Of a stretch of DNA of 64,000 bases, positions 12,223-23,976 are shown piece by piece. Position 1 is the stretch's first letter. Each line of letters begins with the position of its first letter. The notes below the pieces were generated by a model, which was given only the letters and a program-made list of their open reading frames with translations, made no database searches and was not told the DNA's origin. This DNA is from Rheum nobile. Lineage: Eukaryota; Streptophyta; Magnoliopsida; Caryophyllales; Polygonaceae. Location: the NCBI GenBank assembly GCA_027886185.1, contig WOAB01000152.1:1443001-1507000 (forward strand). The letters are read 5' to 3'. A program made the translations under genes and the position numbers.

Positions 12223-12816
12223 TGTTGGGCCTCGTTTTTTCGGCCCATTGGATCGGCCCAATAGCTTGAACCAAGTTGCCTTCTAGAAGGTCCGGTCAGA
12301 AACAACCTCCAGAGATCTTGGTCCGGTTAGTTCAGCCTCCAGAGATCTCGGGGCGACCAGTGGTTAGAGTGACGACCTCCGCGGATTTCGGAGCGACCAA
12401 TATGCAGCTAGACGACTCCCACAGATCTCGAACGATTTTAACCGACCCACGTGCAGGATAACATCTTCCATGAATCTCGGGCGGATTTGCCAACCGAGTC
12501 AAGCCAAAAACTAGTATAAATATAGAGAAAACAATCTTGTAACGACACATTATCATTTCTACTAAATACAAGCTACAATTCTCTACTTTCTTACTCGCTT
12601 TTACGATCATTTTCTAGCTCAGTTCTTCGTTTCAGTATTGAAGCGACCGACGATTAAATCTCTTGATTCGATCAGTCTCCCACTCGAACGAGATAAGCTT
12701 GTCTTTGCATCCATTTAATCCTATTTCGTTTAGATCTCTAGTTGATTTGGATTATTTAGATATTACTGATCTTATTGTTGTCTAGTTGCCCTTCTTAAGG
12801 CGATTCAGGTCGGTTC
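12223..12816 (+). repeat. 3' LTR of the gag-only element, left part
   Basis: Matches 9653-10246. It is interrupted after CGGTTC at 12816 by the nested solo LTR. The remaining 22 bp ending GCCCAAAACA are at 15003-15024. Confidence 0.88.
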
Positions 12817-14997
12817 TGTAACACCCCCAAAATACTCTTTGGAAATATTACCGCCAGTGACCTCAGATTACACATCGGGGTCACCCAAGGCTTAACCATT
12901 TTATAACAAACTGTATAATAACATAAACTTTATTAAATGACATACAAATGCCCAAATAATATCTTAATTCAAATGTCGAACTACAATTCGATAACAAAAT
13001 CGAGTACAAATATTTATTACAGCGGAAGTCTTGAAATAAAATTTCTCAACAAGTTTTGACCTTGCGATCTTACGCCTAGGATCCCCCACCTTGGAAAAAC
13101 ACAGAAAAATGACAATTGCCTTCACGTCGGGTCCTTGCCTTTACTGATGCGGAAACTTATCTGATGTGCCGTATGAGACGGATGACACCAGCCAACCATG
13201 CAAAGGAAATTAACCGGCTGGTTAGTCTAATGAAAGACTATGCAAGGGTGGAAAATAAAAAGGTTTTAGTGATCGTAACCGTTTACTATCATTGTTCCTC
13301 GAATAATAACCGACGGAACGATACATAACCCGGAACTTTCACGGAATGATTAGAATTAGACATGCACTGAAAAGAAGACGCCAAGGGATTGAGTCTTATG
13401 GGAAACGTATGACAAATTGTTTGGGAACGTTAAGTTTACACACAAGTTTAAAACGACCTTGATTATTTGGGTCCACGACCAACCTCACCGCGCAATGCGA
13501 ATCCAGATTGGAAAGAAGACTTACTCTAACAAGAGTCTGGGCGGTTTCCACGTTGTACTCATCGCCCGAGAGTATATTAATTATGTGCATAACCTCACTT
13601 ATCTTATTTAATTCCAAAACGTATATTCACGTTAAAGCTTTTATAATATATATATCATCTCGATACGAGAGATATCTTGTGAACATTTCGCGAATGTTTG
13701 GCACCAGCTGTGTGCACCACCACTTATACTCGGATAGGGGTAGGTCATGACCAGGAAAGTGTTAGGGCAAAAATCATCCTAAGCACCAAGTTATAAGGAA
13801 ACGACTAGACCTCGCAAGGTATATAGCGTTCCTACGAATACTCATTCTAACTACACATTTAAATTCACACATAAAATCCACACCAATACCATCATGGTAA
13901 TGACAGATATAATAGCGTCGTTCTAGCAATATATACAACCTATTATAATATCACATTTTAATCACATCATTTATAAAATTTGTTCCCAAATGAAAACAAC
14001 ACTTCACTCCATTTTAATTAACAATTAAGTAACTGATAATTAACGGAAATATGGAATGATAAGCAAGAGCGAACTGCCACTTGCCTTAATCTAGTGAATT
14101 GACGATGTCGGGTTTCGGGATCTAGAAACAGATTCCAGATTCCTAAGACAACGACGAAACAACGACGAAACTCTGGGTTAGACACATTACGGACGAAACG
14201 ATACGAATGGAAACGATACGAATCGAAAAGAACGAAAGCCTAAGTCGTGACCGTGGTTGTCCAAGCCACGATCGCGCTTGCTAAGGCAAGCCGCGGTCGC
14301 AGTTTGGGCTTCCGCGGTCGCGGAATTCTGGGCAGCTTCCGCGGTCGCGGAATTCATCCCCGCGATCGCGGATCCCCTTCCGATGCGACTCTCCTCCGGC
14401 TTCGAGGCTTATCGACGACTCAAAGATGATGATGAACTCCACACCTTATGCAAGGCCACCACTCCAAGCTTCCAAGGACTCCCGGCGACCTCCAACGATT
14501 CCGGGGAAGGCTGCGAATTCCGGTGACCCACAAAAATGAGGGAGAGAGAGAGCTTGCTGATGTTGTGGATGGAGATGGAGGCTGCTACGCCCCTCCTTTT
14601 ATAGGAGAAGGAGAGCCTCAACGCCGGCACACCAACCGCTTCAAATCCCTCCACCGGCGGACGTTACAAACGTGGGGGAAAACGAACCGGCGAGCTCGCG
14701 GAAGAACGAAGAAGACGATGCAGTGAAGTTCCACGGGTGCGGTTTCTAATCCGCGGTCGCGGAAACGCCGCGATCGTGCCCTTTCGCCTTTGGTCGCAGT
14801 TCTTGCTTGGGGTTAGGCTTAAAACTTGATACCCTTAATACACCCAAATTATTTATGACCCCTATATCATTGCTAACGTATATTATTACGTTCAAAGGAT
14901 TCACACAGAGATTCCAAATACGCTCAACGCGTCATACTTACAAAATGAGGGTTGGGAAATTACTCAAATACCCTTACTGAAATTGAGGGGTATTACA
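12817..14997 (+). mobile_element. Solo LTR (2181 bp) with GC-rich palindrome cluster
   Basis: Begins TGTAACACCCCC and ends GGGGTATTACA, flanked by the perfect 5-bp duplication GGTTC (12812-12816 and 14998-15002). There is no internal coding region, so it reads as a solo LTR left by LTR-LTR recombination. The long size and the TGTAACACCCC start recall Tekay/Del-type chromovirus LTRs, which is inference. It is related to the element at 28128-30568: both share ACCGCCAGTGACCTC after the start and GATGACACCAGCCAACCATG inside. At 14270-14370 and 14750-14780 there are repeated CCGCGGTCGCGG-type palindromes. TTTTATAGGAG at about 14597 may be the TATA region. Confidence 0.82.
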
Positions 14998-15029
14998 GGT
15001 TCGGTCTTTTTTTTGCCCAAAACATGAAC

Positions 15030-15667
15030 AACGCCAAGAAACGACGTGATGCGCGCGGTGTTGCCCTTGCGATTTGCCGAATCTTCTATATTTGGAAAGA
15101 GATCTTGGTAAAACAACTTGGGCCGCAAGGATGAGAGTTGTTGAAAATCTTGTTGTTAGAAAAGATTGTATAGGATTATCTTATTTGATTTTCCTTAAGT
15201 AAAACTAGGGTAAATCATTAGGATATTCTAGACTATAAGAAAGGAAGTCGTTAACTTCATTTAGAGAGAGACTACAACATTTCCACAGAGCTTGAGCATT
15301 CGGTGAAGATAAAGAAAAAGAGAAGAAACACTTGCAAGTACGAAGCTTTGGTAAGTCGAGTACTTGATAGGGTTTTTGGTGTATTAGGTGTTGTTGGGAA
15401 CGTTACAATAGGAAGTCTAGATATCTAGGAGTGAAATAGATTGAGATACGACTTGCTTGATTGTAATTCCAAGATCAATAACATAAATAGACATTTGAAA
15501 TCCTACTAGGGAAACCTAGGGGTAGAGGTTTTTCTCAGTCAACTAGTTGGTTGATTGAGTTTTCCTCTCTAAGGAACATCGCTACTGTTACTCTGTTTTC
15601 TGTTACATTATTCCGCTGTCCAATGAATAGTTCTACCGTTCCTTGTACTAAAACACTCTATTCTACA
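15030..15667 (+). repeat. Copia 3' LTR, right part
   Basis: Resumes with AACGCCAAGAAACG, matching 3560 onward of the 5' LTR, and ends CTATTCTACA at 15667 before the AAATT duplication. With 9420-9652 it makes an 871-bp LTR. Confidence 0.88.
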
Positions 15668-16015
15668 AAATTGAAATAAAAAAACAACACTCTCTTAATC
15701 AAACTAATTAAATGTACCCCTAAAAAACTACTCAATAATATCTCTACCAAATCTTTGCATATCAACAATATTAAGCAAAAAATTCTAAATAATTAGTATA
15801 TTTTAATGTAAGAGCCTATGAGTTGCTTATGAACGTTATATAACAAAATTTGATGGTATTAAAGCCTGACATTAGTTTCACATATGTGCAGTCAAATCCA
15901 CCCCTTGGTTTCCTTCCTTCGAAGGTAAACTCTCCTCCCTTCCTCTGGTAAGGGCCTTCTAGCCTTGTGCTAGCTTCTTCCACCTATCTCCCCCTCCATC
16001 TTTCACCTTAGCCTT

Positions 16016-17347
16016 ATGGCCTCCTCTTCCGCCACAGATCTACCGCCCACAGTTAGTGACTTATACCTCACATCTGCTGAATGCAATCCTGTTCTTGGAG
16101 GTCAAGTTGTTGCAGCTCAACCGCTATCAATTTCTTCCCTCAACCTCCTTGGCAAGCTCCATACTGAAAAACCATTCAATTTTCATGCCATGCAAAACTT
16201 GATGAAGATGGTCTGGAAGCTCAGGAAAGGGTTCACATCTAGGGAGATAAAGACAAACCTGTTCACCTTTCAATTCGGCTGCATGGAAGACAAGAACAGA
16301 GTTATCCAAGAGGGGCCTTGGTCCTTTGATAAACACCTCCTGCTACTGAAGGATCCAGGAAGCCTACAGCCCTCTAAGATTGAATTTGATTCCGCATGGT
16401 TCTAGGTTCGGATCGTTGACTTACCTTTCACGACATATACCAAGGAAACCGCCTCTGCCATCTCTAGTCTGTTTAAAGCTCTTGATGCCACTTCCCTTCT
16501 TGACCTTGAAACTTACGCTGGTTTTATGAGACTCAGACTGGAGGTTGACCTTACTCAACCACTTCGCCGTGGTGCACTTCTTGATTTTGATCTGGCGGAG
16601 AAAATCTGGGTAAGTTTTCATTATGAAAAACTGCCCAATTTTTGTTATATTTGTGGGAAACTAGACCATGTTGAATTGGAGTGTGATGACGCAGAAGCAA
16701 GACAATTCAATAACCAATATGGTGGTTGGTTAAGAGCCCCTTCTCTAACTAAAGAAGAGTTATTACTCTCTTCCCAGCATTCTCTCCCTGTCTCTACAGA
16801 TACAGCTTCAAAGAAAGGGTCCCGTACACTTTTAAAATCAATCTTACAAGAAAGTGAAGATAGTGACCGAGGTGGGTCACCCCCTACTGTTGAGATCCCT
16901 ATCATCAGACATCTTGCAACAGATATGGGGAATATTGATGTTTGTGATGCTCCTGCTCTTCCTGACACAGAACTTCATGCAGTCTTAAATGAAACAGCGA
17001 CCACCTCTACTCCAGTAATTCCCACTGAGGCTTCATTGCAGTCGACACACCAGGAATCTTGTGATTTGATTATCCACTCCTTGATGGTGCATCCATTAAA
17101 TGCTATCCCACAAGAGCAGAATACAAGAGCTGTAAGAAAGTGGAAAAGAAAAGGCAAGATTGAGTGTCCACCTGTACCGTCTTCACAGCCCCACCATGGT
17201 AAAAGGGAACTCCCACAATCTTTTATCTTAGAGAAGCCTTCCAAGCAGCAAAAATTATTAGCCTCTCCAGCTACTAACCTGTTGGTCATAGCTCCCAACC
17301 TGATATCGGCAGAAGGGGGTGATTCCCCTTCTGACCGGATACAATGA
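16016..17347 (+). pseudogene. LINE ORF1, DUF4283 plus zinc knuckle
   Basis: The ATG at 16016 opens a frame of 443 codons broken by a single TAG at 16403-16405. The N-terminal half matches the DUF4283 domain of plant LINE gag-like proteins (FTFQFGCMEDKNRVI, GPWSFDKHLLLL). A CCHC knuckle of the C-x2-C-x4-H-x4-C form follows (CYICGKLDHVELEC, about residues 210-223). The C-terminus is low complexity with a basic KWKRKGK patch. ORF1 proteins bind LINE RNA to form the ribonucleoprotein. Its TGA overlaps the ATG of ORF2 (ATGA at 17344-17347), which suggests coupled re-initiation. Confidence 0.88.
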
Positions 17348-20300
17348 AAATTTTGTCTTTCAACTGTCGGGGTCTGGGGAGTACCCGTGCAGTTCGGAAT
17401 GTAGCCCGGCTTGTAAATACTGCACTCCCCTCTGTACTCTTTCTTATGGAAACTAAAGCTAGTATTAGTTATACGCAGTCTATTACTCCCTCTCTTGGTT
17501 TTCAGTACTCGTTTGCTGTGGATTGTATGGGTCGTTCAGGGGGTTTGGCCCTGCTTTGGAACTCTGATGTTAATATTGCTGTTGTTTCCTGCTCTCTCCA
17601 CCATATTGATGCTCACTTCCTCACCCCTTCCAGCTCTTTTGATTGGCGATGTACTTTTTTCTATGGTTGGCCTGAAATGCACAACAAGTTCTTATCTTGG
17701 GAGCTCCTACGGCATCTTTCCCTAAATACATCTTCACCCAGTAATGATGATTGGGTCTGCGTAGGTGACTTCAATCAAGTCCTTGCATCCATTGACAAAT
17801 GTGGAGGTAACCCTTCTCTACCAACAATGATGAATGCCTTCAGTGAAGCCCTTGATCACTGCAATCTCTATGAGATCAGCTCCCAGGGTGGTCAGTTTAC
17901 TTGGACAAATGGTCGTCAAGGTACTGCTTGCATTCAGGAGAAACTTGACAGAGGTTTTGCATCTACAAGTTGGCATCAACGTTTTCCTCTTGCGATGATT
18001 TCAAACCTGGGATATTGGCACTCTGATCACACTCCAATCTCTCTCGCACTACAATTTTCAAATGATATACAATCACCTCAAAGGAAACCTTTTCGTTATG
18101 AGGCCATGTGGTATGCTGCACCCGAATACTTTGAGGTGATCAACCCGATTTGGAGTCATTCCACTGCCAATAAACCTATCACTGAGAAGCTTCAACTCAC
18201 TGCTAATGCACTGATCAAATGGAACAGAGATGATTTTGGTAATATCTCCTTTAGACTTCGTGCTCTTCGTGATCAGATTAGTACACTTGTCTCTAGTCCT
18301 TTGACAGAGGAAGGGTCTCTCTTGGTACATGAGCTGCGAGAAACGGAAGAGAACCTTCTCAAGCTTCTTGAAACAATGTGGCACCAAAGATCATGTGCAA
18401 ATGAACTCACTCAGGGAGATAGGAACTCAACTTATTTTCATGCCAAGGCAACAGGCAGAAAGAAGAGGAACCATATCAAACAGCTCTGCAGATCTAATGG
18501 GACCATTGCAACTGATCATGTATCTATCCAGAATGTTGTTCTCAACTATTTTCAGGACCTATTCTCATCTCAGAGTTCAGGTATTCCGGCTGATCTTCTC
18601 TCGGGGATCTCCACGTCTATCTCTGACTCTGACAATGCAGTCTTGAATGCTCCTTTCTCATCCACTGAAGTTCTTGATGTGATTAAGCTGATGCACCCAA
18701 CAAAATCACCTGGGCATGATGGCTTCCCTGTCATATTTTATCGGAACCATTGGAGCAGAGTTGGGCAGGATGTGCTCACTTCAGTCTTAGAGTTTTTGAA
18801 TCACAGGATCATGCCAAATGACTTCAATCACACTTATATTACTTTGGTTCCCAAGGTTTCTAACCCTTCTCGAATGACAGACATCAGGCCTATCAGCCTT
18901 TGTAACGTCATCTACAAGGTAGCTTCAAAATGCATCGCAAACAGGATGAAGCCTCTCCTACAAAGATCTATCTCCCCTCACCAGAGTGCTTTCCTCTCAG
19001 GTAGATCTATTTCTGACAATGCGATTGCAGCAGGGGAGCTATTTCATTACTTAAAGAACAAGAAAACAGGAAGAAGGGGATTCATGGCCATAAAGGTCGA
19101 CATGGCAAAGGCGTTTGATAGAGTTGAATGGCCTTATTTGCAACAAATTCTGACTCACATGGGCTTCTCTGAGAGGTGGATTTCCCTTGTTATGCTGTGT
19201 ATTAGCACTGTGTCATACTCGGCCCTTGTCAATGGCATACCATCTCCTGCATTCAGGCCACAGAGAGGGCTTCGGCAGGGAGATCCGCTATCTTCCTTCC
19301 TCTTCCTTCTAGTCATGGAGGGGCTCTCTTCTCTCTTCTCTACATACCAATCCAGAGGACTCTTACATGGCATTAAAATTGCTCGCTCTGCTCCACATGT
19401 TTCTCATCTCCTCTTTGCAGATGACTGCATACTCTTTGCACGTGCAAATGTCATTGAATGCAAACACATTTGTGATCTGCTTAGGATCTTTGGTGAAGGA
19501 TCGGGTCAACTTGTTAACTGCTCAAAATCACAAGTCAGCTTCAGTGCCAATATGAACAGAGACTCCAGAGCTGCACTGCTTGCTATGCTTGGCTTTCGCG
19601 AGTCTGATCTCCAAGACAAATACCTTGGGCTACCTACAACCATTGGGAGATCTAAGAAGCTCATATTTCAGCAAATTGTTGAACGGGTGAGGAAGAAATC
19701 AAAAGGATGGAAAAGATCTTCTCTCTCACAAGCCGGAAGAAATCAAAAGTTATCATCAAGGCTGTCTTGCAATCCATTCCTTCTTATATAATGAGTTGCT
19801 TTAAACTGCCAACATCCGTTTGTCTCGAGATCGAACAGATTATTGCAAAGTTCTGGTGGGGATCAACTCAACAGCGGAAGATACACTGGTCAAAATGGAG
19901 TATGCTTTGCCTTCCTAAGGTTGATGGAGGAATGGGCTTCCGTGATCTATCTTCCTTCAATGATGCTCTTCTTGCTAAGCAACTTTGGCGTCTGCTCACT
20001 TGCCCTGATTCTATCGCTGCAAAGCTGCTTAAGGCCAGGTATTACTGCAATGGTGACATCTTACACTCGAGCTTGGGACAACATCCGAGCTTCACATGGC
20101 GAAGTTTACATCAGTCCTTATGGGTACTCAAAAGAGGACTCCTTTGGGAGCTCGGCAATGGCTCCACTATCAAATTCTGGGACGATCCTTGGATTCCTCG
20201 ACCAACAACCTTCTCCATTATTACACCTTGTCCACCCGATCTTCAAGATTGCAATGTTGCTGACTTTTATGACTGGGAGACACAATACTGGCAATGGTCT

Positions 20301-21467
20301 ACTCTAAACAACCACATGCTGCCTATTGACCTTCAAGCCTTGGAATGCATTCAGCCTGTTTCTCACGCATCAAAGGATACACTCAGATGGTTCTATACTG
20401 CTAATGGAGACTTCTCAGTCAAATCTGCATATCAAGTGATTCAGTCTGATCTACAAACTGGAAGCAGCTCTAGCTCAGCCTCCTCCTCTTATGATCTCAT
20501 TCATTGGCAGAAGCTATGGAAACTTCAGGTGATGCCACGCGCAAAAAACCTCCTTTGGAGGTCTCTTAAAGGTTTCCTTCCTTGTCTATCAAACCTTAAG
20601 AGGAAGAAAATATTTCACACCGCAGTATGCACACTCTGTCCTTCAAAAGTGGAATCTGAGCTTCATGTCTTCAAGTATTGTTCCTTTGCATCTCAGTTTT
20701 GGAGGTCTTTCCCTGCACTGCATGATGCAATCACCATCAGACCAGATTCTCTTTGGGATTGGTGGTGCACTTTGCACAACACTCTCAAGTCGAATCTGCT
20801 ACAACTATGGTGTGTTTCTCTATGGGCACTTTGGAGCAACAAAAATGCAAGGCTCTTTGATGGACTCACCCGAAATTGCAATCAGTTGGCCCACTATGTT
20901 GTGAAGTACTCAGATTATGGTGATAATGTTGTTCCTGCTCACTTCCCGCCAGTATCACCCTCCTCTGCACCAGATGCTGACCTCCTACCTAGTAATAACT
21001 CCTTTCGTCTATTTTGTGATGCTAGTCTTTCTGCCACTGGTAGTGCTGCAATTGGATTCACTCTTCTACATTCCGATGGATCAATTCATGTACTAGGGAG
21101 TAAACGATTAAAACCTAGTACATGTATTGTTGCATTGGAAGCTGAATCCATTAAATGGGGCCTTGATCACGCCTTTCTCCTTGGAATTAAGTCTATTCAG
21201 GTCTGGTCTGATTGCAAGAGTATTATCTCTGCCTGTGCGTTGAAGATTCCTCCTAGGACTAAGGCCGGTATGTTGATTGAACTGATTCTGCTCACGGCTG
21301 TTTCCTTCTCCCGGTGCTCCTTCAACTTCTTGCCTCGACAGCAGAACATGATGGCTCACCATGCAGCTCAATTTGGACTCTCTCTGCCTATCTCCTCTTT
21401 TGTTATCTATAATCATATTTCTCAACTGCCTTTTAGATTGGCAAATGTACTCAATATTACTCCTTAA
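17344..21467 (+). pseudogene. LINE ORF2: endonuclease, RT, zf-RVT, RNase H
   Basis: The AP-type endonuclease comes first (FNCRGLGS at residue 5, METKAS, GDFNQ, HSDHTPI). The reverse transcriptase follows (DIRPISLCNVIYKV, KVDMAKAFDRVEW, QRGLRQGDPLS and the FADD box), then a zf-RVT segment (WKLQVMPRAKNLLWR, CTLCPSKVESELHVF). A plant-type RNase H ends the protein (FCDAS, ALEAESIKWGL, WSDCKSI). One frameshift at about 19710-19760, in the segment after RT, splits the frame; otherwise the two parts cover the full protein of about 1,370 residues. It would nick target DNA and copy LINE RNA in place. Confidence 0.92.
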
Positions 21468-21521
21468 TAGAATATAATTTTCTGCTTCTCAAAAAAAAAA
21501 AAAAAAAAAATCACATATGTG

Positions 21522-22215
21522 TTGTCTCATATTGATTTTGTTTACATATCGTTGACGGAATTAAGGCCTTTAAAAAATTCTTTATTTATTTTAGTTAGTT
21601 TATTAAGGGACAAAAGTAATTCATATATTAACATAAGTTGCTAATATAGAAACATTATAAGGGAAGTATGGTTCATTTAGTGAGTTGGATACGTAAAGAT
21701 TTAAATATATATATATATATATATCTCGGTTTGTCAGGACATAGGTTAAGAATTCATATTAAGAAATATAAATCCTAAATAAAAAAGGGTGAACCCATTT
21801 AAAAAAAATAAAAAACTCTAAAAAATTAACACATAATCAAAACTTTCTATGTAAGATATCTTAACATATGACATAAGGGCATAGGTTAGAAAAACCGTAT
21901 ATATATATATATATATATTAAACAATGTAAATTAGGCTATTTTTATTATTTCTAATCTTAGTTTAATTGTAGACTGAAATTACAAAAAATTGTTATTCAA
22001 TTTTTTCCCTAAGATAACTAAATATGATATCTATTTAATATCCAACTTCGTCTTTGTCATATATAATGATACTTTTCAGTTATTGTTTCTTCATATAGTA
22101 TGACATATTTTGAGAGCATTGATGTATAAAACTTAATACTTTTTTAATACCACAAAGTATATTTGATTTCATGAATTTTAATGTCATATTATTGAAACCA
22201 TTTAATAAACATAAT
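21522..22215. other. AT-rich non-coding DNA with (TA)n runs
   Basis: No gene visible. There are (TA)n microsatellites near 21706-21724 and 21897-21919. Two related segments share GACATA(A)GG(G)CATAGGTTA near 21740 and 21875. The segment probably belongs to the body of the Helitron-like element that ends at 22243. Confidence 0.5.
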
Positions 22216-22244
22216 CCCGTGCTTGGCATGGGCACTGTGCTAGT
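22216..22244 (+). mobile_element. Helitron-like 3' terminus
   Basis: A hairpin CCCGTGC-TTG-GCATGGG (22216-22232, one G:T pair) is followed after a short spacer by CTAG and a T (22240-22244). A hairpin a few bases upstream of a CTRR end inserted before T is the hallmark of Helitrons. The 5' end, expected to be A|TC, was not identified; the LINE at 15889 may lie inside the same element. Confidence 0.5.
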
Positions 22245-22760
22245 CTATCTGAGTTTGGATCATATGGGGAGGGGTTTTGGTGTGTAAAATGAGGAGTTTC
22301 CATAGCCATTGGATCAAGATAATCAAAGGGCTGGTATTACTGCCATGTTTTAATATAAAACGGTGGCATACTTGTAATTCTTGCTACTTTTTATTTCTTT
22401 TCTCGCTTTTGCTCCTGCTTGTTTCTCCTCCCTCTTTGCTTCGTTCATGCCTCTTTGCTCCCAATTCCGACATTGCTAAGCTTCTTTTTTTTCGTTTTTG
22501 CAATCCTGGCATGATTAATCTTTAATTCGTGTTTGTGATTTGTGTACGAACTTCCTTAGGTTTAGCGTTTTGCTTTGTTCAATCTCCGTTCTTCTCTCTC
22601 GCTGAATTAGGTTTTTTCAATTCATATATTTTGTTCTTCCTTCAAACGTAATTATTCAATCTATTCAGTCTTGCTACTGTGTGAATTTGATTTTGAATCC
22701 CTTGGAAATATTCTCACTTTCAGATTATGTGTTTTTTTGCGTATGCACTTTTAATGTCCT
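22245..22760. other. Non-coding, T/C-rich stretch
   Basis: I see no coding sequence. The sequence is pyrimidine-rich (TTTCTCGCTTTTGCTCC and similar), and could be a promoter or leader of the FAR1-related pseudogene that follows. Confidence 0.35.
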
Positions 22761-22858
22761 AAGTTGTTAGTTGTACACTTTTTTGTGTGTTTCTGTGTTT
22801 TTGTATCATCACTGTTCTTTCTTTTCACTTTTTCCAATCGAAATCTGTCACATCGGTG

Positions 22859-23070
22859 CATTTGTTCGAAAAGTTGTTATTCATGCACCAATTGTGCCTT
22901 ATTTGTGCACTTTCACCCATTGTACATATTTTCAGTTCGAGCTTCTTCTTCCTCTGTCATATTTGTGCATTCCCTGAAAAAGTTGTTATTCTTGCACCAA
23001 TTTACCTTATTTGTGCACTTTCACCCATTGTATATATTTTTAGTTGGGGCTTCTTCTTCCTCTGTTATTG
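22859..23070 (+). repeat. Tandem duplication of about 105 bp
   Basis: Two adjacent copies (about 22859-22962 and 22963-23070) share AGTTGTTATTC, CTTATTTGTGCACTTTCACC and GCTTCTTCTTCCTCTGT. They differ by scattered substitutions and small indels. The duplication is at the leader or N-terminus of the FAR1-related pseudogene. Confidence 0.85.
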
Positions 23071-23089
23071 ATTCAGCTGCATCGAGTGT

Positions 23090-23715
23090 TTCGGGTGGTG
23101 GTAATGTTGATTGTTCTTCATTTGTTGAGTCGGGTACTTGTGAGACTATGCGATTCAATTCTCGCAAGAAGGGCAAACAATGTACTATTTGCCTCATTGT
23201 CCAGAAGATATGAAGCCTTTCATCAGTCAAACATTTACTACACTTGAGGAAGGTATGGATATCTACAAACGATAGTAGCGGGATGTGGGTTTGATGTGCA
23301 CAATGGTTGCTCCCACAAGGACAAAAAGGAACAAATTGTGGTTCTGAAATAGTTGATTTATAATAGGGAAAGCTATAAAGTTGGTCGAAATAATTCTAGT
23401 CGACGCACTTGGTTTTCAAATACGGTTGGTTATAATGCGAAATCATTTTCAGATTTGTTAGAAGGTTTGGCTATATAGTGCAATCATTTGTAGAACGTCT
23501 TATGCATCAGTTTGTTGATGACCCCTTATAAGCAGTTTATGAAGACCAATCGAAATATGGACAATGGGCATAAGAAGTTTGTGTTGAAATTCTCAATAGC
23601 CAATGTCTGAATTGTTAAGTGTCATAGATTATACAAGGAAATTGTTGGTGATTATGAAAACATTGGAGCTTCTGTGGTTGATTTTAATACTTTTAGGAGA
23701 GACTTATTGGCATAG
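23090..23715 (+). pseudogene. FAR1-related sequence (FRS) pseudogene, N-terminal part
   Basis: Across several frames one can read the N-terminal FAR1 DNA-binding region: PHCPEDMKPFISQTF with TTLEEGMDIYK, then CGFDVHNGCSHKDKKEQIV, then NRESYK. The segment after it matches the FRS region that precedes the MULE domain (KQFMKTNRNMDNGHKKF, FKNFRRDL-like). FRS proteins are transcription factors derived from MURA-type transposases. This copy has several stop codons (for example a TAGTAG after YKR near 23270) and at least three frameshifts, and it stops before any transposase domain. It is a relic. Confidence 0.7.
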
Positions 23716-23899
23716 TGTTGATCTCTAGTTTAATTTTGATCAAACCTTCAAAATCCCTTTAAGCCTATTAGCTCAAAAGGTGTGGCAACTAGTTCAAGTT
23801 TACCTGTTGTACCCTCGTTTGGAATTGCTTCTTGATAAATTATAACGTATTAAGGGTCTTGCCCTCTTGCAGACAAAAAAAATGCAAGATTTGATTAAT

Positions 23900-23976
23900 T
23901 AAATAATTTATAGTACCATAAATTAATCTGCTTTAGTGCCTTATAGTACCATAAATTAATCTGCTTTAGTGCCTTC
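23900..23976 (+). repeat. Short tandem duplication
   Basis: Two adjacent 35-bp copies of a unit containing ATAGTACCATAAATTAATC and TGCTTTAGTGCC. Confidence 0.85.

Larger units (their letters stand above)
9653..15024 (+). mobile_element. Gag-only LTR retrotransposon (TR-GAG-like) inside the copia 3' LTR
   Basis: LTRs of about 614 bp lie at 9653-10266 and 12223-12816 plus 15003-15024. The 5' copy starts TATTGGGCC, the 3' copy TGTTGGGCC, and both end GCCCAAAACA. A PBS-like TTGGTGCCCACCATGGGGC follows the 5' LTR, and a TTTTGGGGCAAT purine tract precedes the 3' LTR. The target duplication is GGAAC (9648-9652) against TGAAC (15025-15029), one mismatch. Only gag is present, with no protease, RT or integrase, so it is a non-autonomous element like the described TR-GAG class and would depend on enzymes from a gypsy relative. 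Without the nested solo LTR it is about 3.2 kb. Confidence 0.85.
3330..15667 (+). mobile_element. Ty1/copia retrotransposon, internally deleted, with nested insertions
   Basis: The element starts with TGTTGGAACAATG at 3330 and ends with CTATTCTACA at 15667. It is flanked by the perfect 5-bp target duplication AAATT (3325-3329 and 15668-15672). A purine tract (AAAAAGGGGGAAA) precedes the 3' LTR at 9420. The domain order integrase, reverse transcriptase, RNase H is copia-type, and an additional downstream ORF resembles the env-like ORF of the SIRE/Maximus lineage (lineage is inference). The 5' LTR is cut at about 3654 and fuses directly to the pre-integrase region, so the rest of the LTR, the PBS, gag and protease are gone. 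The 3' LTR is interrupted by a second retrotransposon at 9653-15024. The element cannot move by itself. Confidence 0.9.
15889..21510 (+). mobile_element. L1-type LINE, near full length
   Basis: ORF1 and ORF2 are followed by an A tail (21491-21510). The element is flanked by the 11-bp target duplication TCACATATGTG (15878-15888 and 21511-21521), typical of target-primed reverse transcription. The 5' UTR of about 127 bp before ORF1 suggests a full or nearly full 5' end. ORF1 carries one nonsense codon and ORF2 one frameshift, so this copy is inactive but young-looking. Confidence 0.93.

Noticed and set aside
14247..14726. Open frames in the GC-rich part of the 12.8-kb solo LTR
   Set aside because: Same reason: palindrome cluster in several frames, no protein similarity seen.
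12817..14997. Transposon with terminal inverted repeats (TGTAACACCCC / GGGGTATTACA)
   Set aside because: The similarity of the ends is the short inverted repeat usual for LTRs. TG...CA ends, a 5-bp duplication and the length fit a solo LTR better.
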